Positions 24,787 through 31,900 of a stretch of DNA of 64,000 nt are shown one piece after another; positions within the stretch are counted from its first letter, which is position 1; each line of letters starts with the position of its first letter. The translations under genes and the position numbers were made by a program. The stretch covers positions 1-64,000 of the forward strand of contig JAOAHQ010000034.1 in the NCBI GenBank assembly GCA_026415155.1, written 5' to 3'. The notes under the pieces are model-generated. The model was given only the letters and a program-made list of their open reading frames with translations, had not been told where the DNA came from and did not search any database. Origin of the DNA: Rhodocyclaceae bacterium. GTDB taxonomy: Bacteria; Pseudomonadota; Gammaproteobacteria; Burkholderiales; Rhodocyclaceae.

Positions 24787-25304
24787 TGCTTCAGCTCCTC
24801 AAGCGCATCGTCAAGACCGGCCTCGTCAGCGAACCCGCGCCCGAAGTCGGCGACGCCAAGAGAGAGATCGATCGTCTCAACGACGAGATCCTGAAGATCC
24901 TCGGCCGTGCGCTGACGATCCGTGAGGTCGACGCGGGCTCCTGCAATGCCTGCGAGCTGGAAATCCACGCGCTCAACAACCCCTATTACAACCTCGAAGG
25001 CCGCGGCATCAAGTTTGTCGCCAGTCCCCGGCATGCCGACATGCTGCTCGTCACCGGCCCGGTGACGAAGAACATGGAGAACGCGCTCAGGATCGCTTAC
25101 GCGTGCACGCCCGATCCCAAGCTCGTCGTCGCCGTCGGCGATTGCGGCTGCGGCTGCGGCGAGGTCGGCCGGCTGTTCGGCCCGAACTATGCGACCGTCG
25201 GGCCGGTCGAGGCGGTCATTCCCGTCGACGTCAAGGTGCCCGGCTGCCCGCCGACACCCCTTACCCTGATGCAGGGCATCCTCGCCGCGGTTAGGACGCG
25301 CTGA
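24786..25304 (+). CDS. HyfI/NuoB-like [4Fe-4S] small subunit
   Basis: A 172-residue protein of the NuoB/HycG family. The four ligands of the proximal N2-type cluster are present: C53 and C56 (SCNACE), C120 (GDC) and C154 (PGCPPTP). C122 and C124 are extra. So the iron-sulfur cluster is kept although the neighbouring large subunit has lost its nickel site. No ferredoxin-like HyfA or 2x[4Fe-4S] HyfH gene is nearby, so no obvious electron donor to this cluster is encoded here. Last gene of the B-C-E-F-G-I operon; its end overlaps the end of the convergent carbonic-anhydrase-like gene by 14 bp. Confidence 0.85.
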   Translation: MLQLLKRIVKTGLVSEPAPEVGDAKREIDRLNDEILKILGRALTIREVDAGSCNACELEIHALNNPYYNLEGRGIKFVASPRHADMLLVTGPVTKNMENALRIAYACTPDPKLVVAVGDCGCGCGEVGRLFGPNYATVGPVEAVIPVDVKVPGCPPTPLTLMQGILAAVRTR

Positions 25305-26412
25305 AAGTCGGCGCCGGCGGGACGGCACACTGCGCCGCATCCTCGGCCCCGATGACCTCCAGCTGCCGCGAACGCCAGTCGAGCACCGCGGTGCGCATCG
25401 TCATCTTGCCGGCGAGCGTGGGAAACTCGGCGCGGATCACTTCAGCGGCAAAGCCGGAGAGAAAGCGGCTTTTGAGCTCGGCACGCGCGCGGTCGACGCC
25501 GATCTCGTCATACGGCGCGGAAGACAAGAGCAAAAAACCATCATCGGGAATGCGGCCAGCGGCCATGTTGGCCTCGATGATCGAGGCGGCGGTGCGCACC
25601 GGCTCGTCGAGCTTCGGGCTGTAGGGGCCGATGATCAGCGCGACGTTCGGCGTGTGCAAAAAGTCGAAGCCGCGGCCTAAGCAGATCATCCATTCGCGGT
25701 GGTCGAAGTCGAGCTGGCGCTCATGCCGCGCGATCTGTGCGCGCACCGTGGCGATGCGCGCGAGATTGCCTTCGAGCAGCGGCAGGAGATCGGCGCGCAT
25801 CTGCGCCGGCATGTCGGGCAGGAGCGCGGCAAGCCGCTCGGCGAGCTGCGGCCGTTCGGCTTCGCCGAGCGCGGCCAGGTCGAGCCGCGCTTCGCCCGCG
25901 CCATGCACGATCAGCGCATCCTCGTCGGTCTCGAGGCCGACGATGAGCGGATAGACGGTGCCGTGCGCGGCGCCGAAGATGTGCTCGATCTGGCGCTTGA
26001 TCTCATGGGTATGGCGGATCGCCGCGGCGGTGTCGTAGTGGAAGCCGGCGCAGCCCCGCTCGCGGCTGCCCTTGGAGAAGTGATAGGTGACGAGGATCAG
26101 CACGCGCCGCCCCATCCCGACCATCTGCAGGACGTGATGCGTGAGCACCTCGCCCAGGTGCGGCCAGCCGAGATCGAAGCGGCCGCCGAGGTTGCGCAGC
26201 GGCATCAGGATGCCGACGGGCGTGTTGGTCACCACCGGGATGTTGACACGCCCGTCCATGCACTTCATGACGACGATGGCGGTCGGGTGCTCGGCGAGAT
26301 AACGGCGGCGGGCGAGGCTCGCCTCGGGGCTGCGGAATTCGGCGCCGTGGCGCTCGGCGAGCTCGAACAGCCAGGCGATGCGTTCTTCGATCGGCTTGCC
26401 GTGGATCGGCAT
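25291..26412 (-). CDS. CsoSCA/beta-type carbonic anhydrase-like protein
   Basis: A 373-residue soluble protein. The catalytic pattern of beta-class carbonic anhydrases is visible: C51-x-D53-x-R55 (KCMDGR), H111 and C121. The His-to-Cys spacing of 10 is much closer to carboxysome shell anhydrase CsoSCA (His242/Cys253) than to the usual H-x2-C of beta enzymes. No signal peptide is seen. The C-terminal ~200 residues are a second domain without visible metal ligands, as expected if it is the degenerate half seen in CsoSCA. GGAGG precedes the ATG at 26412. It lies last in an operon with an Fe-ADH and an MlaF-type ATPase, tail to tail with the hyf-like operon. No carboxysome shell gene is in the window. 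Activity is inferred. Confidence 0.65.
   Translation of the reverse strand: MPIHGKPIEERIAWLFELAERHGAEFRSPEASLARRRYLAEHPTAIVVMKCMDGRVNIPVVTNTPVGILMPLRNLGGRFDLGWPHLGEVLTHHVLQMVGMGRRVLILVTYHFSKGSRERGCAGFHYDTAAAIRHTHEIKRQIEHIFGAAHGTVYPLIVGLETDEDALIVHGAGEARLDLAALGEAERPQLAERLAALLPDMPAQMRADLLPLLEGNLARIATVRAQIARHERQLDFDHREWMICLGRGFDFLHTPNVALIIGPYSPKLDEPVRTAASIIEANMAAGRIPDDGFLLLSSAPYDEIGVDRARAELKSRFLSGFAAEVIRAEFPTLAGKMTMRTAVLDWRSRQLEVIGAEDAAQCAVPPAPTFSAS
25303..25327 (+). repeat. Dispersed 25-bp repeat, copy 7 (gene end)
   Basis: Copy that begins in the hyfI stop codon and encodes the last residues (AVPPAPTF) of the carbonic-anhydrase-like protein on the opposite strand. Confidence 0.7.
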
Positions 26413-26426
26413 GTTTCCTCCTCTGT

Positions 26427-27227
26427 TTAGCGGCCAAGGCCGAAATCGCTCGCCAGCGGCGGCGCGGGCGCATGAAAGGCCACTGGGCCGTCGGGCTTGG
26501 CGTGGATGAACTGATCGACGGAGGCATTTAGCGAGGCTTCGAGCTCTTCTGGAGTGCCGGCCTCGATGACGACGCCGTCATGGATGAAGCAGGCGTAGTC
26601 GACGATCTTCAAGGTTTCGGAAACATCGTAGGTGACGACGATGGCGGTGGAGCCAAGCGCCTCGGTCAAGCGGCGGATGAGCTGGGCGATGACGTTGAGC
26701 GAGATCGGATCGAGGCCGGCGAAAGGCTCGTCGTACATCGTGAGGAGCGGATCGAGGGCGATGGCGCGGGCGAGCGCGACGCGCCGCGCCATGCCGCCGG
26801 AAAGCTCGTTGGGGGTGAGCTGCGCCGCCCCCCGTAAGCCGACGGCATGGAGTTTCATGAGCACGAGGTCGTGGATGAGCTCTTCGGTGAGATCGGTGAG
26901 CTCGCGCATCGGAAAGGCGATGTTTTCATAGACGGTGAGGTCGGAGAAGAGGCCGCCGGCCTGGAACATCATGCCGATGTCGCGGCGCAGGCGGTAAAGG
27001 CCGTCCTGATCGAGCTCATGGACGATCTGGCCGTTGAAGCGCACGCTGCCGCGTTGGGGCTTGAGCTGCCCGCCGATCAGCTTGAGCAAGGTGCTCTTGC
27101 CGGCGCCCGAGACGCCCAAGATGCCGACGACCTGGCCGCGCGGGATCGCAAGGTCAATGCCCTTGAGCACCTGGTGCTCGCCGTAGGCGAAGTGAAGATT
27201 CTCGATCTCGATGAGCGCGTCGTTCAT
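26427..27227 (-). CDS. MlaF-type ABC transporter ATP-binding protein, H-loop Tyr variant
   Basis: A 266-residue ABC ATPase most like MlaF/Ttg2A (phospholipid or solvent-related transport). Walker A is GVSGAGKST (38-46), Q-loop Q89, signature LSGGMARR (from 142), Walker B LTMYDEP with E167. The switch (H-loop) position, normally His in VVTHDV, is tyrosine Y200 (VVTYDV, codon TAC). This residue is needed for hydrolysis in most ABC proteins. No MlaE, MlaD or substrate-binding gene is adjacent, so the membrane partner is unknown. It overlaps the Fe-ADH gene by 4 bp and precedes the carbonic-anhydrase-like gene by 14 bp. Confidence 0.8.
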   Translation of the reverse strand: MNDALIEIENLHFAYGEHQVLKGIDLAIPRGQVVGILGVSGAGKSTLLKLIGGQLKPQRGSVRFNGQIVHELDQDGLYRLRRDIGMMFQAGGLFSDLTVYENIAFPMRELTDLTEELIHDLVLMKLHAVGLRGAAQLTPNELSGGMARRVALARAIALDPLLTMYDEPFAGLDPISLNVIAQLIRRLTEALGSTAIVVTYDVSETLKIVDYACFIHDGVVIEAGTPEELEASLNASVDQFIHAKPDGPVAFHAPAPPLASDFGLGR

Positions 27228-28414
27228 AGTCGTGCGGCGAGGATGGCGGAAAGTTCTTGGTCGGTCAGTTCGATTGGATTGGTCTTCATGCTGCTGCCGC
27301 GGCTATTCGCGACGATGCGCGGTAAGTCGGCCTCATGCACCCCGAAGGCCGACAAGCGCGGCAGGGCAAGCTGCGTTTCCCACTCGCGCAGCGTGGCGAG
27401 GAGAAAGGCGCGCGCCTCGTCGCCGTTCAAGCCCTTCTGCATTGCGAAGCGGCGGCCGATCTCCGCGTATTTGGGCAGCGCGGCGCTTGTGGGCTGGCGT
27501 GCTTTGAGCGCGGCGATGTTGGCAGCCGTCGCGGCGGCAAGCAGCGTGCCGCAGGCTACACCATGCGGGATCGGAAAGAAGGCGCCCAAGGGCGCGGCAA
27601 GGCCATGCACGGCGCCCAAGCCTGTCTGCGCAAGGCAAATGCCCGAGACGAGCGAAGCATAGGCCATCTGCTCGCGCGCCGCCGGAGACTGTTCGGCATA
27701 GAGCGCGAGCAGGCCGTCCTTGACGGCCATGAGGCTGCTTCTCGCCAGCGCGTCGGTCAGCGGATTGGCGCGCGTCGAGACGAAGCTTTCCAAGAGTTGC
27801 GTGAAGGCGTCCATGCCGTCGGCGGCCATGAGCGGCGGCGGGCAGCTGGCGAGGAGATCCGGATCGACGACGGCCCACTCGGCAACGAGCAGCTCGCTGC
27901 GGAAGGATTTCTTGTATTGGCCGGGCACCGAGAGCACGGCGTTTTTGGTCGCTTCCGAGCCGGTGCCGGCCGTGGTCGGCACGGCGACGAAGGGCGTGGC
28001 CGGGCCGCGATAGGGCAATTCCGGGCCGACGCCTTCGAGATGGTCGAGCACCGAGTTGCCGGGTTTCAGCAGACCGGCAATCGCCTTGGCGGCATCGAGC
28101 GCCGAGCCGCCGCCGATGCCGACGACGACGTCGAAATCGTCCTGGCGCAGCGCGGCGACGCTCTCGTCGATGAAGTCCGGCGTGGGTTCGCCTGAGACCT
28201 TGACGATTTCCCACGCGATGCCGCGCTGGCGCAAGGCGTCGAAGAGCCAGGGGGCGTGCGGCGAATTGAGAAAGCTCTTCTTGCCTGTGACGAGGAGCGC
28301 GCGGCGGCCGTAGCCGGCGACGATCTCCGGCAGCTTCTTGAGGCTGCCGCTGCCGAATTCGATGCGTGGCAGGCGGGCGATGGAAAACGGCACGATGGCA
28401 GAGGGGGAAATCAT
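27224..28414 (-). CDS. Iron-containing alcohol dehydrogenase family protein
   Basis: A 396-residue group III (Fe-ADH) dehydrogenase. NAD(P)-binding GGGS is at 101-104 and the PTTAGTGSEAT motif at 146-156. Metal-site positions are D202, Q206 (normally His), H270 (GAVHGLAAPLG) and H284 (IPHGVACG). The Gln substitution appears in some Fe-ADH subgroups, so a functional metal site is still possible. Substrate unknown; aldehyde or alcohol redox is the family role. First gene of the reverse-strand operon ADH-ABC ATPase-carbonic anhydrase-like. A 40-bp divergent gap separates it from the SPFH gene. Confidence 0.8.
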   Translation of the reverse strand: MISPSAIVPFSIARLPRIEFGSGSLKKLPEIVAGYGRRALLVTGKKSFLNSPHAPWLFDALRQRGIAWEIVKVSGEPTPDFIDESVAALRQDDFDVVVGIGGGSALDAAKAIAGLLKPGNSVLDHLEGVGPELPYRGPATPFVAVPTTAGTGSEATKNAVLSVPGQYKKSFRSELLVAEWAVVDPDLLASCPPPLMAADGMDAFTQLLESFVSTRANPLTDALARSSLMAVKDGLLALYAEQSPAAREQMAYASLVSGICLAQTGLGAVHGLAAPLGAFFPIPHGVACGTLLAAATAANIAALKARQPTSAALPKYAEIGRRFAMQKGLNGDEARAFLLATLREWETQLALPRLSAFGVHEADLPRIVANSRGSSMKTNPIELTDQELSAILAARL

Positions 28415-28454
28415 GGCGGTATTATCGCTGCATTCTCTTCACAGGAGGCGGGCC

Positions 28455-29492
28455 ATGGCGCTGATGGATTTCATCAAGAAGCAGTTCATCGACATCATCC
28501 ACTGGACGGAGGAGGACGAGGAGACGCTCGCCTGGCGCTTTCCGATGGCCGACTTCGAAATCCAGTATGGCGCGGCGCTTACCGTGCGCGAATCGCAGAT
28601 GGCCGTGTTCGTCAACGAAGGCAAGGTGGCCGATGTCTTCGGCCCAGGGCAATACAAGCTCACGACGCAGACGCTGCCGGTGCTCACCTATCTCAAGAAC
28701 TGGGACAAGCTCTTCGAGTCGCCGTTCAAGTCCGACGTCTATTTCTTCAGCACGCGGCAGAAGCTCGACCGCAAGTGGGGCACGCCGAATCCGGTGACGA
28801 TCCGCGACAAGGAGTTTGGCATGGTGCGGCTGCGGGCCTTCGGCATCTATGCCTATCACATCGTCGATCCGGCGGTGTTTTTTCTCACCGTCTCGGGCAC
28901 GCGCGAGCGATACACGAGCGAGGAGCTCGAAGGGCAGCTCAGAAACAGCATCGTCGCCCACATCGCCGACCTCTTCGGCGAATCCGGCATGCCCTTCATC
29001 GACATGGCGGCCAACCAGCTCGAGTTCGGCCAGGCGCTCAAAGAGGCGGTGGAACCCTTGTTCAAGAGCTATGGCCTTGCTTTGGACAGCCTCGTGGTGC
29101 AGAACATCTCGCTGCCCGAGGAATTGCAGGCGCTGCTCGACAAGCGGATCGGCGTGAACATCATGGGCGGCATGAACGAATACACGCGTTTCCAGACCGC
29201 CGAGGCGATTCCGCTCGCGGCGGCCAACGAGGGCGGCCTCGCAGGCTTGGGCGCCGGCGTCGGCGTGGGTTTTGGCGTCGGCCAGCAAGTCGCGGCGGCG
29301 ATGGCACAGGCGATGAATCCCGCCGTCCCGCCAGCGCCGAGTTCGAGCACGCCGGTCTCGGCGACGCTGCCCGTCTCGCCCGACGAAGTGATCGCCACCA
29401 TCGAGAAGCTGCATGGCCTGGTCACGAAGGGCATCCTCTCGCAGGCCGAATTTGACGCCAAGAAAGCCGAACTGCTCAAAAAGCTCGGTTGA
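28455..29492 (+). CDS. SPFH/band-7 domain protein with C-terminal SHOCT domain (YdjI/virion-core-like)
   Basis: A 345-residue protein starting MALMDFIKKQFIDIIHW. An SPFH domain spans roughly 30-240 (ESQMAVFVNEGKVADVFGPGQYKL at its start). A glycine-rich linker with a dispersed-repeat copy (PAVPPAPS) follows, and it ends in a SHOCT oligomerisation domain (DEVIATIEKLHGLVTKGILSQAEFDAKK). There is no transmembrane helix, so it probably assembles peripherally at the membrane. AGGAGG precedes the ATG at 28455. It begins a forward cluster with DUF4178, DUF350 and membrane spermidine-synthase-like proteins. In related genomes such sets are thought to act in membrane or envelope stress; the precise role is inference. 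Confidence 0.8.
   Translation: MALMDFIKKQFIDIIHWTEEDEETLAWRFPMADFEIQYGAALTVRESQMAVFVNEGKVADVFGPGQYKLTTQTLPVLTYLKNWDKLFESPFKSDVYFFSTRQKLDRKWGTPNPVTIRDKEFGMVRLRAFGIYAYHIVDPAVFFLTVSGTRERYTSEELEGQLRNSIVAHIADLFGESGMPFIDMAANQLEFGQALKEAVEPLFKSYGLALDSLVVQNISLPEELQALLDKRIGVNIMGGMNEYTRFQTAEAIPLAAANEGGLAGLGAGVGVGFGVGQQVAAAMAQAMNPAVPPAPSSSTPVSATLPVSPDEVIATIEKLHGLVTKGILSQAEFDAKKAELLKKLG
29321..29345 (-). repeat. Dispersed 25-bp repeat, copy 8 (inside SPFH gene)
   Basis: In-frame antisense-orientation copy encoding PAVPPAPS in the linker before the SHOCT domain. Confidence 0.7.
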
Positions 29493-29495
29493 CGC

Positions 29496-31406
29496 ATGGC
29501 CCAGTCGGCCCAGTGCCCCTCCTGCGGCGCGCCGGTCGAGTTCAAGTCCTCGGCCTCGATCCTCGCCGTCTGCGACTATTGCCAAAGCACGCTCTTGCGC
29601 CGTGGCGCGGCCTTGGACGATTTGGGCAAGATGGCCGCGCTGCTCCCAGACCGCTCGCCCCTGCAGCGAGGCGCGCAAGGCACCTGGCGCGGCAAGCGCT
29701 TTTCGCTGATCGGCCGGCTGCAGCTCGAATGGGCGCAGGGGCGCTGGAACGAGTGGCATCTCCTCTTCGACGATGGCGCGAGCGGCTGGCTTTCGGAATC
29801 CGGCGGCGAATACGTGCTGAGCTTGCCCCAGACGGTGCGCGAAGCCTTGCCGGCCTTCGAAAACATCGAGGTCGGCGAGATCGTGAGCGTCAATGGCCGC
29901 AGCTATACCGTGACCAACAAGCTCGCTGCCCGTTGCGTGGCCGGCGAAGGGGAATTGCCGTTCAAGGTTGGCGCGGGTTATCCGGCCCCCGTCGTCGATC
30001 TGCGTGATACACAAGGCGGGCCGGAGAGCTTCGTCACGCTCGATTACAGCGACGACCCACTCCGGCCGCTCGTCTTCGTCGGCGAGCGCGTCGATTTCAA
30101 GCGCCTCGATTGGCGCAATCTGCGCGAGCGGCCGCCGGCGCCCGCCGTGGCCGCGCGTGCCTTCAATTGCCCGAACTGCGGCGCGCCCTTGCAGGTCAAG
30201 CATGCCGACATCGTCACGGTCGGCTGCACCGGCTGCGGCGCGCTGCTCGATGCCGCGAGCGACGAGGTGAAGCTCATTGCCGCCGTCAGCCGCGCGCTCG
30301 CCGCGCCGCGGCTGCCGCTTGGCAGCCGCGGCGTCTTGCGCGGCGAAGCGCTCGAAGTGGTCGGTTTCATGCGCCGCTGCATGAAGGCCGAGGGCATCGA
30401 CTACTGCTGGGGCGAATACGTCTGCCTCGGGCCCGACAATGCGCTCGTCTGGCTCACCGAATACGACGGCCACTGGAACCTCGCGCGCGTGCTTACCCAA
30501 AGCGTGGCCGCGCGGGCGGATCGCGCCATCGTCGGCCGTGAGGTGTTCCGGCATTTCCAGGACTATGAGGCGCGCGTCGATGTCGTGCTCGGCGAGTTTC
30601 CCTGGCAGGTGCGCATTGACGAGCGCGCGCAGGTCTCGGACTACATCGCGCCGCCTTGGATGCTCTCGCGCGAGAGGACGGCCGAGGAAGTGACCTGGAC
30701 GCGCGCCGAGTATGTCGAGCCGGCCGAGATCGCCGCCGCCTTCAAGCTGGCAACGCCCCTGCCCGCGCCGCGCGGCGTCTTCGCCAACCAGCCCAATCCG
30801 CGCGAGGCGAGCCACCGGCGCGTCTGCAAGCTCTTTTGGCGCTTTGCGCTCGCCGCCTTGCTGATCCATCTCGTGCTCCTCGTCGCCGGCCCCGGCGGCA
30901 CGCTGGTGCGCCAGACGCTGAGTTTTTCGCCGGAAGACGATGAGCCGCAGCTGCTGCCCGCCTTCCGCCTCGAGGCAAAGACGCCGCTGCTCGAAGTGGC
31001 AAGCAGCACCAACCTCGCCAACAACTGGATCGGCCTGCAACTCGTGCTTGCGAACGAGGAGACCGGCGAGAGCTGGCAGGTCGTTCGCGAGCTCCAGCGT
31101 TACGAAGGCGTCGAAGACGGCGAGCACTGGGCGGAAGGGTCGCGCGAGGATGCCATCGTCTTCACCGATCTGCCGCCGGGCGAGTACCGGCTCGCCATCG
31201 AAGCCGAGCTCGATCCGGCCAGCCCGCCGGTGCAGGTCGAAACGCGCGTCAGTATTCCCGGCTCGCGCACCTCGTCTTTGATTCTCGTCTGGCTCTTTCT
31301 CGCTCTCTTTCCGCTCTTTTCGCGCTACCGCCAGTGGAATTTCGAGGTGGCGCGCTGGGCCGAGAGCGATCATCCGATCGTGACCGAGAGCGAGGAGGAG
31401 GAGTAA
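29496..31406 (+). CDS. Double DUF4178 zinc-ribbon membrane protein
   Basis: A 636-residue protein made of two tandem units. Each begins with a zinc ribbon (CPSCGAP..CDYC near residue 7, and CPNCGAP..CTGCG near residue 227), followed by a DUF4178 domain (ARWNEWHLLFDDGASGWL-type strand in the first, GIDYCWGEYVCLGPDNALVWL in the second). Two hydrophobic helices follow, around 445-465 and 608-625, with an extracytoplasmic beta domain between them, and an acidic tail. It lies 3 bp after the SPFH gene and just upstream of the small membrane genes, implying one operon. Function unknown; DUF4178 proteins commonly neighbour DUF350 and spermidine-synthase-like proteins. Confidence 0.75.
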   Translation: MAQSAQCPSCGAPVEFKSSASILAVCDYCQSTLLRRGAALDDLGKMAALLPDRSPLQRGAQGTWRGKRFSLIGRLQLEWAQGRWNEWHLLFDDGASGWLSESGGEYVLSLPQTVREALPAFENIEVGEIVSVNGRSYTVTNKLAARCVAGEGELPFKVGAGYPAPVVDLRDTQGGPESFVTLDYSDDPLRPLVFVGERVDFKRLDWRNLRERPPAPAVAARAFNCPNCGAPLQVKHADIVTVGCTGCGALLDAASDEVKLIAAVSRALAAPRLPLGSRGVLRGEALEVVGFMRRCMKAEGIDYCWGEYVCLGPDNALVWLTEYDGHWNLARVLTQSVAARADRAIVGREVFRHFQDYEARVDVVLGEFPWQVRIDERAQVSDYIAPPWMLSRERTAEEVTWTRAEYVEPAEIAAAFKLATPLPAPRGVFANQPNPREASHRRVCKLFWRFALAALLIHLVLLVAGPGGTLVRQTLSFSPEDDEPQLLPAFRLEAKTPLLEVASSTNLANNWIGLQLVLANEETGESWQVVRELQRYEGVEDGEHWAEGSREDAIVFTDLPPGEYRLAIEAELDPASPPVQVETRVSIPGSRTSSLILVWLFLALFPLFSRYRQWNFEVARWAESDHPIVTESEEEE

Positions 31407-31408
31407 CG

Positions 31409-31549
31409 ATGCCGCGCTTCTATCTCGTCGTTGGCCTGTTGGCCCTCGCGCTCTATGCCTGGGGGCAGAGCAAGGGCGTCGGGCTCTTCGACGAGACCGT
31501 TCAGAGCGCCCCGCAGCGCGGTACGAGCCGCCCCGTCTTTCACAAGTAG
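31409..31549 (+). CDS. Tiny single-pass membrane protein, 46 aa
   Basis: A 46-residue protein with one N-terminal hydrophobic helix (FYLVVGLLALALYAWGQS) and a short polar tail. It starts 2 bases after the DUF4178 stop, with GAGGAGGAG as ribosome site inside the upstream gene, and is followed after 10 bp by DUF350. The helix could be an uncleaved anchor or a signal peptide. Unknown function; its position suggests a small partner of the DUF4178/DUF350 set. Confidence 0.6.
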   Translation: MPRFYLVVGLLALALYAWGQSKGVGLFDETVQSAPQRGTSRPVFHK

Positions 31550-31559
31550 GAGAACCGCG

Positions 31560-31775
31560 ATGGACTTCTTCAACCTCAAGATCTTCTTCAACTCGCTCAT
31601 TTACTCGATCCTCGGCGTCGTCGTGTTCTGGGTCTCGTTCGTCGTCGTCGACAAATTCACGCCGTATGAGCTGTGGAAGGAAATCGTCGAGAAGAAAAAC
31701 CAGCCGCTCGCCACCGTCGTCGCCGCGATGTGCCTCGGCATTGCGCTCGTCGTCGCCGCCGCGATCCATGGCTGA
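31560..31775 (+). CDS. DUF350 (YjfL-like) small membrane protein
   Basis: A 71-residue protein with two transmembrane helices (LIYSILGVVVFWVSFVVVD and PLATVVAAMCLGIALVVAAAI) flanking a polar loop (KFTPYELWKEIVEKKN). It corresponds to one DUF350 repeat. GGAG precedes the ATG. In Escherichia coli the two-repeat homologue YjfL lies near a glutathionylspermidine-synthase-like gene; here a spermidine-synthase-like gene follows, suggesting a polyamine or membrane-stress link by analogy. The last codon runs into an imperfect inverted repeat (31774-31898). Confidence 0.75.
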   Translation: MDFFNLKIFFNSLIYSILGVVVFWVSFVVVDKFTPYELWKEIVEKKNQPLATVVAAMCLGIALVVAAAIHG

Positions 31776-31898
31776 ATTTTTTGCTGCGCGCCCCGCTGGC
31801 TGCGTTGCACGCTGCTCGCTCCCGCGCCTAACGCCGCGTCATGTCTTGGTCGCTGCGCGCCGCGCGCCTTGCCAGCGGGGCGCTTGCGACGAAAATTC
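31774..31898. repeat. 125-bp inverted-repeat element (MITE- or terminator-like) between DUF350 and spermidine-synthase-like genes
   Basis: The ends are GAATTTT and AAAATTC, and each side has a perfect 13-bp arm: GCGCCCCGCTGGC at 31788-31800 and its reverse complement at 31871-31883, with a 70-base loop. Together they make imperfect terminal inverted repeats of about 27 bp. It begins in the DUF350 stop codon and ends 2 bp before the next ATG. It could be a small non-autonomous mobile element or an RNA hairpin that controls the next gene. No flanking target-site duplication was identified. Confidence 0.5.
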
Positions 31899-31900
31899 CG

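Noticed and set aside
18146-25304. Functional NiFe hydrogenase 4
   Set aside because: Both nickel-binding cysteine pairs of the large subunit are replaced and HyfA/HyfH/HyfD are missing.
29961-29990. Another repeat copy (KVGAGYPAP) in the DUF4178 gene
   Set aside because: Only the KVGAG part matches at the nucleotide level; the second half diverges, so chance is likely.
28422-31769. A 1115-codon open frame on the minus strand opposite the SPFH/DUF4178 genes
   Set aside because: It is a GC-driven antisense shadow: composition is Arg/Glu/His/Asp-rich low-complexity, no family motifs, and the opposite strand holds well-recognised proteins with ribosome sites.
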